Of a stretch of DNA of 64,000 nt, positions 26,458 to 35,031 are shown piece by piece. Every line of letters starts with the position of its first letter. Position 1 is the stretch's first letter. This DNA comes from Amycolatopsis sp. NBC_00345 (GTDB lineage Bacteria > Actinomycetota > Actinomycetes > Mycobacteriales > Pseudonocardiaceae): positions 310,001 through 374,000 of the forward strand of contig NZ_CP107995.1 in NCBI RefSeq assembly GCF_036116635.1, given 5' to 3'. The position numbers were made by a program, and so were the translations under genes. Under the pieces are notes generated by a model. That model made no database searches. It had not been told where the DNA came from and saw only the letters and a program-made list of their open reading frames with translations.

Positions 26458-27228
26458 ATGAGCACGGGGTCCGGATCGTCCGGCGAGGAACCGGGAGAGG
26501 GTGGCGAGCCTCCGCGTGCGGAGGCCCCTGGTGCTGCCCGCGACGACGGCACGTTCGCCGACGTCCTCAACGGCTTCAGCCTCGATTCCGGCCGCTCCCG
26601 CCGCAAGCGCAAGAAGACCGTCAAAGAGTCCAAGGAGTCCCAGTCCCCCGAAACCCCGGCCGCCGGAGCGCACGCGGCCGCGGAACCGCCGGCGGCGCCG
26701 CCGCCGGCCGAGATAGGAGATCGTGTGACCTCTCTAGTCTCCCCACCGGGCAGTACCGACGCGGACGGGCCTAGACCAGGCGGGCTCTTCGACCCCGGAC
26801 CGCCCAGCGGCGAGTTCGTCATGCCCCCGGTCTTCGGCCAGCCGGAACGACCCGATCGGGTGGACCCGGCCGAGGAGACCGCGATCGTCCGGCCGTACGC
26901 TCTCACCGGCGGGCGCACGCGGGCGAACTACGCGCTCGAACTGGAGACCCTGGTCTCCACCAAGGACCAGGTCGCCGCGGGGGGCTTCCCCCACGCGGCG
27001 GCGGAGCAGATCGAGAGCATCTCGATCATGGAAGAGTGCCGGACCCCGCGCTCGGTCGCCGAGATCGCGGCGGCCCTGCGGGTGCCACTCGGGGTCGCCA
27101 GGGTGTTGATCAGCGACGCGGCCGACGCGGGACTGGTCACGGTGCACCGGACGATCACGGGTAATGACGGCGCCGAAGCACACTTGATGTTGATGGAAAG
27201 GGTTTTGAGTGGACTCCGTCGGCTTTAA
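26458..27228 (+). CDS. cvnC: conservon DUF742 protein
   Basis: A 256-residue protein whose C-terminal part (about 140-256) is a complete DUF742 domain: IVRPYALTGGRTR, the LETLVS segment, EQIESISIMEECRTPRSVAEIAAALRVPLGVARVLISDAA read in parts, and a final HLMLMERVLSGLRRL. The fold is winged-helix-like, although DNA binding is unproven. The first 89 residues are low-complexity with a basic patch (RSRRKRKK). A second start, GTG 26725 with AGGAG five bases upstream, would give a 167-residue form containing the whole domain; both may be used. The gene overlaps the GTPase gene by 20 bases. Confidence 0.92.
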   Translation: MSTGSGSSGEEPGEGGEPPRAEAPGAARDDGTFADVLNGFSLDSGRSRRKRKKTVKESKESQSPETPAAGAHAAAEPPAAPPPAEIGDRVTSLVSPPGSTDADGPRPGGLFDPGPPSGEFVMPPVFGQPERPDRVDPAEETAIVRPYALTGGRTRANYALELETLVSTKDQVAAGGFPHAAAEQIESISIMEECRTPRSVAEIAAALRVPLGVARVLISDAADAGLVTVHRTITGNDGAEAHLMLMERVLSGLRRL

Positions 27229-27820
27229 GGCACCGCGGGATACCGCGCCCCCGACCATGACATCGGCGAAGATCGTGGTGGCGGGCGGCTTCGGTGCGGG
27301 CAAAACGACGTTCGTGGGCTCGGTGTCGGAGATCGTTCCGCTCACCACCGAGGCGATGATGACCGACGCGAGCCGCGGCATCGACAACCTCGACCAGACC
27401 CCGAACAAGACGACCACGACGGTCGCCATGGACTTCGGCCGTGTGTCGCTCGACGCCGACCTGATCCTGTACCTGTTCGGCACCCCGGGCCAGCAGCGGT
27501 TCTGGTTCATGTGGGACGACCTGGTCCGGGGCGCGATCGGCGCCGTCGTGCTGGCCGACACCCGCCGGCTGGCGGACTCGTTCGCGCCGATCGACTTCTT
27601 CGAGGACCGCGGCCTGCCCTACATCGTCGGCGTCAACACCTTCGACGGGGTGCTGGAGCACGACATCAACGACGTGCGCGAGGCGCTGTCGATCGACCCG
27701 AACATCCCGATCGTGCGCTGTGACGCCCGGGACCGCGAGTCGACGAAGCAGACGCTGATCACGCTCGTCGAGTACGCCATGCGCCAGTGGATCGCCCTCC
27801 GGGCGGCCAAGGCCCGCTGA
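27209..27820 (+). CDS. cvnD: conservon GTPase (Ras-like ATP/GTP-binding protein)
   Basis: A 203-residue small GTPase of the bacterial CvnD/MglA-related type. The P-loop is GGFGAGKT at residues 26-33; LFGTPGQQRFWFMWDDL is the switch II region; VGVNTFDG stands at the place of the guanine-specificity NKxD motif, with Thr instead of Lys, as is usual in this family; VRCDARD precedes the final helices. The GTG start at 27209 lies inside the end of the DUF742 gene, so the two are translationally coupled. It should act as the switch of the conservon signalling complex. A terminator follows. Confidence 0.95.
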   Translation: MDSVGFKAPRDTAPPTMTSAKIVVAGGFGAGKTTFVGSVSEIVPLTTEAMMTDASRGIDNLDQTPNKTTTTVAMDFGRVSLDADLILYLFGTPGQQRFWFMWDDLVRGAIGAVVLADTRRLADSFAPIDFFEDRGLPYIVGVNTFDGVLEHDINDVREALSIDPNIPIVRCDARDRESTKQTLITLVEYAMRQWIALRAAKAR

Positions 27821-27828
27821 CCGCGGCT

Positions 27829-27855
27829 GCCGGGTCACCGGATCGGTGACCCGGC
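27829..27855. terminator. 12-bp hairpin closing the conservon
   Basis: GCCGGGTCACCG at 27829-27840 pairs with 27844-27855 over a 3-nt loop, between the GTPase stop and the convergent reductase gene. Confidence 0.75.
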
Positions 27856-27868
27856 GCGGTCGCGGCCT

Positions 27869-28432
27869 TCAGCCCGCGGACCGGCGGTACCGCAGCAGCA
27901 CCACGCGGCCGTCGAACACCCGGGACCCGGCCAGTTCGAGCTCCAGCCGGTCGGCGTCGATGGCGAACGGGCGTTTGTCGCCGCCCAGCACCACCGGGTG
28001 AACGAACACCTGGTACTCGTCGATCAGCCCCAGCCGGCCGAGCTCGGCCGGCAGGGTGGCCCCGCCGACGAGCAGGATGTCCTTCTCGTGCGCGGCTTTC
28101 AGCGCCGCCACCTCTTCGGCCAGGTCACCGTTCAGCACCCGCGTGTTCCAGCCCGCCTCGGCCAGGGTGCGGGAGAAGACGACCTTCGGCATCGCCAGCC
28201 ACACCGGCGCGAACGCGCGGCCGTGCGGATCGTCCAAGGCCTCGGCCGTCGGCCAGTAGCCGGCCATCATCTCCCACACCCGCCGCCCGTAGGCCAGCAC
28301 CGCGGAACGCCCGGTGAGCGTTTCGCTGTGGACGGCCAGCTCCGGCCCCATCGGCGCCCAGTCGAACTCCCCGCGCGGCCCCTCGACGCAGCCGTCGAGC
28401 GAGACGTGGACCTGGTAGACGAGCTCACCCAT
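27869..28432 (-). CDS. DHFR-like / RibD C-terminal domain reductase
   Basis: A 187-residue protein with the dihydrofolate reductase fold as found in the RibD C-terminal family. MGELVYQVHVSLDGCVEGPRGEFDW is the typical start; YGRRVWEMMAGYW, VVFSRTLAEAGWNTRV and ILLVGGATLPAELGRLGLIDEY with the NADPH-binding GGA follow in order. The exact reaction of this abundant actinobacterial subgroup is unknown. It is 101 bases downstream of the DUF899 gene in the same direction and is probably the last gene of the ArsR-led operon. A 7-bp stem at 28494-28510 lies between them. Confidence 0.88.
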   Translation of the reverse strand: MGELVYQVHVSLDGCVEGPRGEFDWAPMGPELAVHSETLTGRSAVLAYGRRVWEMMAGYWPTAEALDDPHGRAFAPVWLAMPKVVFSRTLAEAGWNTRVLNGDLAEEVAALKAAHEKDILLVGGATLPAELGRLGLIDEYQVFVHPVVLGGDKRPFAIDADRLELELAGSRVFDGRVVLLRYRRSAG

Positions 28433-28533
28433 GACGTAGACCCTCTTTCACCGGGCGGCGCCTCTCGGGGACGCCGTCACCCACCGGTCGGAGCCGGTCC
28501 GGGGGACCGGACACCGGGCGGGGATGTTCCGGT

Positions 28534-29187
28534 TCAGTATTCGTCGTGCCGGCGCCACCACGAGCTGGGCGCGTCGGAGCCGTGCCCGGATTCCTCCCAA
28601 GCCTCCTGGCGGCCGAACGGCGTCACGTCCAGGTACCGCAGCGTCGAGACGAACTGCTCCCCGCCGCGGTCGCTGGTGAAGTACGTGCGGTAGACGTCCG
28701 AGCCGTCGCGCAGGAAGACGCTCAGCCCGAAGCCCGTGCCGACGCCGCAGTCGGCGGTGAAGTCGCTGCCCGCGGCGGAAACCCACGGCACCGTCCAGCC
28801 CATCCGGTCCCGATAGGACTCGATCTCGGGCAGGGTCGCGGGCGCGACCACGGTGAGCGTGACGTCCCGCGCGTTCAGGTGCGCCGGGTGGCTCATGTTG
28901 TCCACGAGCAGCGAGCAGCCGGGGCAGCCCGCGGCGTCGCCCGGGTGCAGCATGAAGTGGTAGACGATCAGCTGGCGGCGGCCCTCGAACAGGTCCAGCA
29001 GGCGCTTCGGGCCGTCCGGCGTGGTGAACTCGTAGGGCTTGGCGAAGGGGACCATCGGCAGCCGGCGGCGCTCGGCGGCCAGCCGGTCGGCCGCGCGGGT
29101 GAGGTCCTTTTCCTTGCGCAGCAAGTCTTCGCGCGCGGCCTGCCACTCTTCGGCGGAAACGACGCGGGGGAGTGCGGTGGTCATCAT
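28534..29187 (-). CDS. DUF899 thioredoxin-fold family protein
   Basis: A 217-residue DUF899 protein with the family's Trx-like fold. Landmarks are PRVVSAEEWQAAREDLLRKEK at the start, LFEGRRQLIVYHFMLHPG, the AAGCPGCSLLVDN redox-like CxxC near residue 91, and FGLSVFLRDGSDVYRTYFT. Paired ATG codons at 29187 and 29184 follow a GGAGG; the first overlaps the stop of the SRPBCC gene. Members are often found with SRPBCC and ArsR genes as here. Biochemistry not established. Confidence 0.9.
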   Translation of the reverse strand: MMTTALPRVVSAEEWQAAREDLLRKEKDLTRAADRLAAERRRLPMVPFAKPYEFTTPDGPKRLLDLFEGRRQLIVYHFMLHPGDAAGCPGCSLLVDNMSHPAHLNARDVTLTVVAPATLPEIESYRDRMGWTVPWVSAAGSDFTADCGVGTGFGLSVFLRDGSDVYRTYFTSDRGGEQFVSTLRYLDVTPFGRQEAWEESGHGSDAPSSWWRRHDEY

Positions 29188-29636
29188 GCCTCCTGACGGA
29201 TCCGGGCGAGCTGGACGGCGAGGTCTTCGAAGCCGGACTGCCAGCCGTGGAAGTGGCCGTCGCGCTCCACCTCGTTCGGGAACGGGGCCTGGTGGAAGGT
29301 CATCTCGGTCTTGTCGCCGGTGCCGTCGAAGGTGATCGTCACCAGCGTCTCGCCGACCTCGTCGGCGGGGTCGTCCCAGCGGTAGGTGAACACCAGCCGC
29401 CGGGGCGGGTCGAGTTCGCGGTAGCTGCCCTCCATCCAGCGCTCGACGCCGTACTCCTCGCTGCTGATGCACGCGCGCCACCGGCCGCCGGGCCGCGGGT
29501 CGGTCGTCACGGACGAGGCGGTGAACTTCTGCGGGCCCAGCCAGCTCGCCAGGTGGTCCGGGTCGGTCCAGGCGCGGAACACCAGTTCGCGCGGGGCGTC
29601 GAACGCCCGGGTGATGGTGAGTTCGTGTTCGGTCAT
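29184..29636 (-). CDS. SRPBCC (AHSA1-like) domain protein
   Basis: A 150-residue START/AHSA1-type lipid- or ligand-binding domain protein. It begins ELTITRAFDAPRELVFRAWTDPDHLASWLGP, a textbook opening of the family, and ends in the long helix FHGWQSGFEDLAVQLARI. Members typically bind hydrophobic ligands. It overlaps the ArsR regulator gene upstream by four bases and the DUF899 gene downstream, so all three are co-translated. Such ArsR-SRPBCC pairs are widespread; the ligand is unknown. Confidence 0.92.
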   Translation of the reverse strand: MTEHELTITRAFDAPRELVFRAWTDPDHLASWLGPQKFTASSVTTDPRPGGRWRACISSEEYGVERWMEGSYRELDPPRRLVFTYRWDDPADEVGETLVTITFDGTGDKTEMTFHQAPFPNEVERDGHFHGWQSGFEDLAVQLARIRQEA

Positions 29637-29977
29637 TCGCCGGTCTCCCTAGCGGTTGCCTGAATCCTGCGCAGGTGCTCGTCCAAGCGGTCGAACCCGG
29701 CCTCCCAGAACTGCCGGTACTCGCCCACCCAGTCGGCGACGACGGCCAGCGGCCGCGCCTCCAGGCGGCACGGCCGCCACTGCCGGGTGCGGCCGCGGCT
29801 CACGAGCCCGGCCTGTTCCAGCACTTTCAGGTGCTTCGACACCGCCTGCAGGCTCACCTCGAACGGCGCGGCCAGCTCGTTGACGGTGGCCTCGCCGTGG
29901 CAGAGCCGGGCGAGGATGGCCCGCCGCGTCGGGTCGGCCAGCGCGGAGAAGGTGATGCTGAGCTGATCAGTGGCCAT
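29633..29977 (-). CDS. ArsR-family regulator
   Basis: A 114-residue ArsR/SmtB winged-helix repressor: ITFSALADPTRRAILARLCHGEATVNELAAPF, recognition helix VSLQAVSKHLKVLEQAGLV, then the beta wing RGRTRQWRPC. There is no metal-binding ELCVCDL-type motif, so it is one of the non-metal members normally fused in operons to SRPBCC proteins. It leads the four-gene operon reading leftward and faces icmF; the AT-rich inverted repeat just upstream is its likely operator. Confidence 0.93.
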   Translation of the reverse strand: MATDQLSITFSALADPTRRAILARLCHGEATVNELAAPFEVSLQAVSKHLKVLEQAGLVSRGRTRQWRPCRLEARPLAVVADWVGEYRQFWEAGFDRLDEHLRRIQATARETGE

Positions 29978-29979
29978 GT

Positions 29980-30021
29980 CTATTCAATCATTCGGTTAAT
30001 TAACATCTCGGTTGAATATAG
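29980..30021. promoter_or_regulatory. AT-rich ArsR operator/promoter island
   Basis: TATTCAA (29981-29987) and its complement TTGAATA (30012-30018) flank a perfect 10-bp palindrome GTTAATTAAC (29995-30004). The block is strikingly AT-rich for this genome and begins three bases upstream of the ArsR start codon. Autorepression is the natural reading; influence on the divergent icmF promoter is possible. Confidence 0.6.
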
Positions 30022-30122
30022 CCCTTCACTGGACGATGTCAACCGGCCCGGAAGACGGGTTGAGACCTGCGTTACGTGGGACTCGGGTTTCCAATAGTAG
30101 GAAGTCCAAGTATTTTGGAGGG

Positions 30123-33100
30123 ATGAGCAGCGACCTGTACCGTCCGGTGAACCCGGTCCGGTTCGTGACCGCGTCCAGCCTGTTCGACGGGCACGACGCC
30201 TCGATCAACATCATGCGGCGGATCCTGCAGTCGCAGGGCGCCGAGGTGGTGCACCTCGGGCACAACCGCTCGGTCGACGAGGTGGCCACCGCCGCCATCG
30301 CCGAGGACGTGCAGGGCATCGCCATCTCCGCGTACCAGGGCGGGCACGTCGAGTACTTCAGCTACCTGGTGGAGCTGCTGGCCGAGCGCGGCGCCGGGCA
30401 CATCAAGGTGTTCGGCGGCGGGGGCGGGGTGATCGTCCGAGAGGAGATCGACCTGCTGCACTCCCGGGGCGTGGCCCGGATCTTCTCGCCCGAGGACGGT
30501 TACGAGATGGGCCTGCCGGGCATGATCAACTTGATGATCAAGGCCTGCGACGTGGACCTCTCGGCGCAGCCGCCCGCCTCCGTGGACAAGCTGCTCTCCG
30601 GTGAAGTCCCGGCGCTCGCGCGCGTGATCACGCAGCTGCAGCGCGAGGCCCTGCCCGGCGAGTGGCTCAAGACCATCACGGAAACGGCGAAGAAGCGCCA
30701 CGTCCCGGTGCTCGGCATCACCGGCACCGGCGGCTCCGGCAAGTCCTCGCTCACCGACGAGTTGATCCGCCGCTTCCGCCTGGACCAGGAGGACAAGCTG
30801 CGGATCGCGGTGCTCGCCGTGGACCCGTCGCGGCGCAAGGGCGGCGGCGCGCTGCTCGGCGACCGCATCCGGATGAACTGTCTCGACGGCTCGCCCGTCT
30901 ACTTCCGCTCGCTAGCCACCCGCACCACCGTCGGCGAGATCCCGGTCGGGCTGCGGGAGTCGATCCTCGCGTGCCAGGCCGCGGGGTACGACCTGGTGAT
31001 CGTGGAGACGCCGGGCATCGGCCAGGGCGACGCGGGCATCGTCGACTACGTGGACGAGTCGCTGTACGTGATGACGCCGGAGTTCGGCGCCGCGTCACAG
31101 CTGGAGAAGATCGACATGCTCGACTTCGCCGACGTCGTCGCGATCAACAAGTTCGAGCGCCGCGGCGCCGAGGACGCGCGGCGCGACGTCGCTCGCCAGC
31201 TGGTGCGCAACCGCGAGGCGTTCTCGTCCGGGCCCGAGGACATGCCGGTCTACGGGACGAGCGCGGCGAAGTTCAACGACGACGGCGTCACCGCGCTGTA
31301 CCAGCACCTGCGTGACCTGCTGGCGGGACAAGGGCTTTCGGTCGCGGCGGGGGTGCTGCCGGCGGTCGCGGGCAAGGTCTCCACCGACGCCAGCACGGTC
31401 ATCCCCGGCAACCGCGCGCGGTACCTCGCGGAGATCGCCGAGACCCTGCGCGGCTACCACGAGAAGACCGCGCAGCAGGTCGCCGCCGTCCGCAAGCGCG
31501 ACCACCTGGCCGCGGCCAGGGTGGCGTTGTCCGAAGCAGACGCCTCGACCGACGCGCTGGACGGCCTGCTGGCCGCGGCCGAGTCCGATGTGGACGGCGA
31601 GTCGACAAAGCTCCTCGAGCGTTTCGAGGCGCTGGCGGGGGAGTACCGCCAGGACGAGCTGGTGGTGAAGATCCGCGACAAGGAGCTGCGCACGCAGCTG
31701 TGGCGCGACACGCTGTCGGGCAACCGGATCCCGCGCGTCGCACTGCCGCGCTACTCCGAGCCCGGCGAGCTGCTGTCGTTCCTGCGCCGCGAGCACCTGC
31801 CCGGATACTTCCCTTACACCGCGGGTGTTTTCCCGTTCAAGCGCGAGGGTGAGGACCCGGCGCGCATGTTCGCCGGCGAGGGCGACGCGCTCCGCACCAA
31901 CCGCCGGTTCAAGCTGCTCTCGGCCGACTCGGAGGCCAAGCGGCTGTCCACGGCGTTCGACTCCGTCACCCTCTACGGCCACGACCCCGACACCCGCCCG
32001 GACATCTACGGCAAGGTCGGCACGTCCGGCGTCTCCATCGCGACGCTGGAGGACATGAAGGTCCTCTACGACGGCTTCGACCTCACCGCGCCGAACACCT
32101 CGGTTTCGATGACGATCAACGGCCCCGCGCCGACGATCCTCGCGTTCTTCCTGAACACGGCGATCGACCAGCGCGTCGAGGCGTTCAAGGCGGAGCACGG
32201 GCGCGACCCGTCCGCGGCCGAGCACGCCGAGCTGGCCGAGTGGGCGCTGAAGAACGTGCGCGGCACCGTGCAGGCCGACATCCTCAAGGAGGACCAGGGG
32301 CAGAACACCTGCATCTTCTCCACGGAGTTCAGCCTGCGGATGATGGCCGACATCCAGGAGTGGTTCATCGAGCACGCGGTGCGCAACTTCTACTCGGTGT
32401 CGATCTCCGGTTACCACATCGCGGAGGCCGGGGCGAACCCGATCTCGCAGCTGGCGTTCACGCTGTCCAACGGCTTCACCTACGTGGAGTCCTACCTCGC
32501 GCGCGGCATGAGCATCGACGACTTCGCGCCGAACCTGTCGTTCTTCTTCTCCAACGGCATGGACGCCGAGTACTCGGTGCTCGGCCGGGTGGCGCGGCGG
32601 ATCTGGGCCGTGGCCATGCGCGAGCGCTACGGCGCGAACGAACGCTCGCAGAAGCTCAAGTACCACGTGCAGACCTCGGGCCGCTCGCTGCACGCGCAGG
32701 AGATGAGCTTCAACGACATCCGCACCACGCTGCAGGCGCTCTGTGCGCTCTACGACAACGCGAACTCCTTGCACACCAACGCCTTCGACGAGGCGGTCAC
32801 CACACCCAGCGAATCGTCGGTGCGCCGCGCGATGGCCATCCAGATGATCATCAACAAGGAGTGGGGCCTGTCGAAGAACGAGAACCCGCTGCAGGGCTCG
32901 TTCATCATCGACGAGCTGACCGAGCTGGTCGAGGAGGCCGTGCTGCTGGAGTTCGACCGGATCTCCGAGCGCGGCGGCGTGCTCGGCGCGATGGAGACCG
33001 GCTACCAGCGCGGCCGGATCCAGGACGAGTCGATCCTCTACGAGCGCAAGAAGCACGACGGATCGCTGCCGATCGTCGGCGTGAACACCTTCCGCAACCC

Positions 33101-33359
33101 GCACGAGGGCGAGGAGGACGTCGAGGTCGAGCTGGCGCGGGCGACCGAGGACGAGAAGAAGTCCCAGCTCGACCGGCTGGCCGACTTCCAGCACCGCCAC
33201 CAGGTGGAGGCCCAGGACGCGCTCAAGGCGCTTCGCGAGGCCGCCACCCGCGGCGGCAATCTGTTCGGTGTGCTGATGGACGCCGCCCGGGTCTGCTCGC
33301 TCGGTCAGATCACCGACGCGTTCTTCGAGGTCGGCGGCCAGTACCGGCGCAACGTCTGA
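30123..33359 (+). CDS. icmF: fused isobutyryl-CoA mutase IcmF
   Basis: A 1078-residue adenosylcobalamin-dependent mutase that interconverts isobutyryl- and n-butyryl-CoA (and related acyl-CoAs). The N-terminal B12 domain (about 15-145) has LFDGHDASINIMRR supplying the cobalt-ligating His; the central G-protein chaperone (about 195-430) has the P-loop GTGGSGKS at 201-208 and NKFERRGAED; the C-terminal two thirds are the catalytic large-subunit barrel, with FPYTAGVFPF, GTSGVSIATLEDM and QNTCIFSTEFSLRMM. Domain order and length match IcmF rather than methylmalonyl-CoA mutase. ATG 30123 follows GGAGGG directly, an unusually tight spacing, but no other start fits the conserved N-terminus. Confidence 0.96.
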   Translation: MSSDLYRPVNPVRFVTASSLFDGHDASINIMRRILQSQGAEVVHLGHNRSVDEVATAAIAEDVQGIAISAYQGGHVEYFSYLVELLAERGAGHIKVFGGGGGVIVREEIDLLHSRGVARIFSPEDGYEMGLPGMINLMIKACDVDLSAQPPASVDKLLSGEVPALARVITQLQREALPGEWLKTITETAKKRHVPVLGITGTGGSGKSSLTDELIRRFRLDQEDKLRIAVLAVDPSRRKGGGALLGDRIRMNCLDGSPVYFRSLATRTTVGEIPVGLRESILACQAAGYDLVIVETPGIGQGDAGIVDYVDESLYVMTPEFGAASQLEKIDMLDFADVVAINKFERRGAEDARRDVARQLVRNREAFSSGPEDMPVYGTSAAKFNDDGVTALYQHLRDLLAGQGLSVAAGVLPAVAGKVSTDASTVIPGNRARYLAEIAETLRGYHEKTAQQVAAVRKRDHLAAARVALSEADASTDALDGLLAAAESDVDGESTKLLERFEALAGEYRQDELVVKIRDKELRTQLWRDTLSGNRIPRVALPRYSEPGELLSFLRREHLPGYFPYTAGVFPFKREGEDPARMFAGEGDALRTNRRFKLLSADSEAKRLSTAFDSVTLYGHDPDTRPDIYGKVGTSGVSIATLEDMKVLYDGFDLTAPNTSVSMTINGPAPTILAFFLNTAIDQRVEAFKAEHGRDPSAAEHAELAEWALKNVRGTVQADILKEDQGQNTCIFSTEFSLRMMADIQEWFIEHAVRNFYSVSISGYHIAEAGANPISQLAFTLSNGFTYVESYLARGMSIDDFAPNLSFFFSNGMDAEYSVLGRVARRIWAVAMRERYGANERSQKLKYHVQTSGRSLHAQEMSFNDIRTTLQALCALYDNANSLHTNAFDEAVTTPSESSVRRAMAIQMIINKEWGLSKNENPLQGSFIIDELTELVEEAVLLEFDRISERGGVLGAMETGYQRGRIQDESILYERKKHDGSLPIVGVNTFRNPHEGEEDVEVELARATEDEKKSQLDRLADFQHRHQVEAQDALKALREAATRGGNLFGVLMDAARVCSLGQITDAFFEVGGQYRRNV

Positions 33360-33372
33360 GGCGGCGGCCGGG

Positions 33373-34077
33373 TTACGCGCGTTCGGCGGCCAGCTGCCAG
33401 ATGGGCGCGCGGACCCGGCCGTTCTCGTCCACTCCCAGCTCGTCGAGTGTGGCGATGTCGAAGTGCGTGCCCGGCGAGAGCGCTTCGACGGAGGCCTTCA
33501 TCTCCTCCGGCGTCGTGGCCGTGGTGTAGAGCGCCGGCGCCAAGCTGGTGATCTTCCAGCCCTGGCCGACCGTTTCCCGCAGGTTCTGCTCGCTGATCTG
33601 GAACGGCGCGGGAAAGCCCTCGGGCAGCGCGTCGGAGAAACAGAGGATGTGCAAGCGGGCGCCGGGACGCGTGGCCCGGACGAGCGCGGCGACGTAACTG
33701 TGCCGCTGCTCTTCGTTCAGGCAGTGGTAAAGCGCGCTGTCGAGGACCGTGTCGAAGCGGTTCTCGAGCCCGTCCAGCCGGGTGGCGTCGGCGACCTGGA
33801 AGCTGACCTCCAGCCCCTTCGCGGCCGCGCGCTCCTGGGCCTGGCGCACGGCCGTCGGGGCGCCGTCGACGCCCGTCACCCGGTATCCGCGGGAGGCGAG
33901 GAACGCGGCGTTCTCGCCGAGCCCGCTGCCCACGTCGAGCACCTCGCCGCGGAAGCCGCCGGATTCCTCCAGCGCGACCAGAACCGGCTGCGGTGCACCG
34001 ATGTCCCACGGCATCGAGCTGCCCATCGGACTCCGTCCCTGGTACAGCTGCTCGAAGTCGAGGTCCGGCAGGCTCAT
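33373..34077 (-). CDS. SAM-dependent methyltransferase
   Basis: A 234-residue class I methyltransferase. The SAM-binding motif I is VLDVGSGLGENAAFLASRGY (about residues 47-66), followed by VTGVDGAPTAV (acidic ribose-binding Asp) and FDTVLDSALYHCL (motif IV region). The N-terminal DFEQLYQGRSPMGSSMPWDIGAPQP is typical of the thiopurine/tellurite-type small-molecule methyltransferases. Substrate unknown. It is convergent with icmF, 13 bases away, and divergent from the first F420 oxidoreductase gene across a 104-base, relatively AT-rich promoter region. Confidence 0.88.
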   Translation of the reverse strand: MSLPDLDFEQLYQGRSPMGSSMPWDIGAPQPVLVALEESGGFRGEVLDVGSGLGENAAFLASRGYRVTGVDGAPTAVRQAQERAAAKGLEVSFQVADATRLDGLENRFDTVLDSALYHCLNEEQRHSYVAALVRATRPGARLHILCFSDALPEGFPAPFQISEQNLRETVGQGWKITSLAPALYTTATTPEEMKASVEALSPGTHFDIATLDELGVDENGRVRAPIWQLAAERA

Positions 34078-34181
34078 CTGGGGCTCCTTTTCAACGGTGA
34101 ATGATTTCTACTCTGCGACCGATCCGGTGAGGTGTCAACCATGGCGGGAATACCCCGGCCGCACGAGGGGTAGAACGAGTC

Positions 34182-35012
34182 ATGGACTTCGGGATCTCCA
34201 CGTTCGTGACCGACGACGGCATCCGGCCCGATGTGCTGGGCGAGGCACTGGAGGAGCGCGGCTTCGGCTCGCTCTTCCTGGCCGAGCACTCGCACATCCC
34301 GGCGAGCCGGGAGACCCCGTACCCCGGCGGCGGTGAGCTCCCGCGGGTGTACTACCGGACGCTTGACCCGTTCGTGGCGCTGACCGCGGCCGCGGCGCGC
34401 ACGTCCGACCTGGTGCTCGGCACCGGGATCGCCCTGCTGATCCAGCGCGACGTGATCCACACCGCGAAGGAGGTCGCCTCGCTCGACCTGGTCTCGCGCG
34501 GGCGGGTCGCGTTCGGCGTCGGCGTGGGGTGGAACCGCGAGGAGATGGCCAACCACGGCACCGACCCGGCCACCCGCGGCGCGCTGATGGACGAGCAGAT
34601 CGAGGCGCTCAAGGCCATCTGGACCAGCGAGCAGGCCGAATACCACGGCAAGCACGTCGACTTCGACCCGATCTCCGCCTGGCCCAAGCCCGTGCAGCAG
34701 CCGCACCCGCCGGTCTACATCGGCGGCGAGAGCCCGGCCGCGCTGCGCCGGCTCGCCAAGCACGGCAACGGCTGGCTGCCGCGCTCGTCCACCCCCATCG
34801 ACGAGATCCGGCGGGTCCGCGACTGGCTCGCCGAACAGGGCCGCACCGACGTGCCGTTCACCGTGTTCGGCGGTGCCGCGGACGGGGACGTGATCAAGCG
34901 GTTCGCCGACGCCGACGTGGAGCGCTACACGTTCATGCTGCCCACTCTGCCCGAGGCCGAGACGCTCGCCGCGCTCGACGACCTCGCCCGGCTGGCGGCG
35001 GGGTACCGGTGA
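34182..35012 (+). CDS. LLM-class F420-dependent oxidoreductase (TIGR03619-like), copy 1
   Basis: A 276-residue luciferase-like monooxygenase-fold protein of the F420-dependent group. Landmarks are IRPDVLGEALEERGFGSLFLAEHSHIP read in parts, YPGGGELPRVYYRTLDPFVALTAAAA, LGTGIALLIQRDVIHTAKEVASLDLVSRGR and FGVGVGWNREEMANHGTDP, the usual signature of this family. It should transfer a hydride between coenzyme F420 and an unknown substrate. The next gene, 19 bases on, is a close paralog, and a third LLM gene follows; all three form one operon. Confidence 0.9.
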   Translation: MDFGISTFVTDDGIRPDVLGEALEERGFGSLFLAEHSHIPASRETPYPGGGELPRVYYRTLDPFVALTAAAARTSDLVLGTGIALLIQRDVIHTAKEVASLDLVSRGRVAFGVGVGWNREEMANHGTDPATRGALMDEQIEALKAIWTSEQAEYHGKHVDFDPISAWPKPVQQPHPPVYIGGESPAALRRLAKHGNGWLPRSSTPIDEIRRVRDWLAEQGRTDVPFTVFGGAADGDVIKRFADADVERYTFMLPTLPEAETLAALDDLARLAAGYR

Positions 35013-35031
35013 ACCGTGGTTCGATGAGCGC

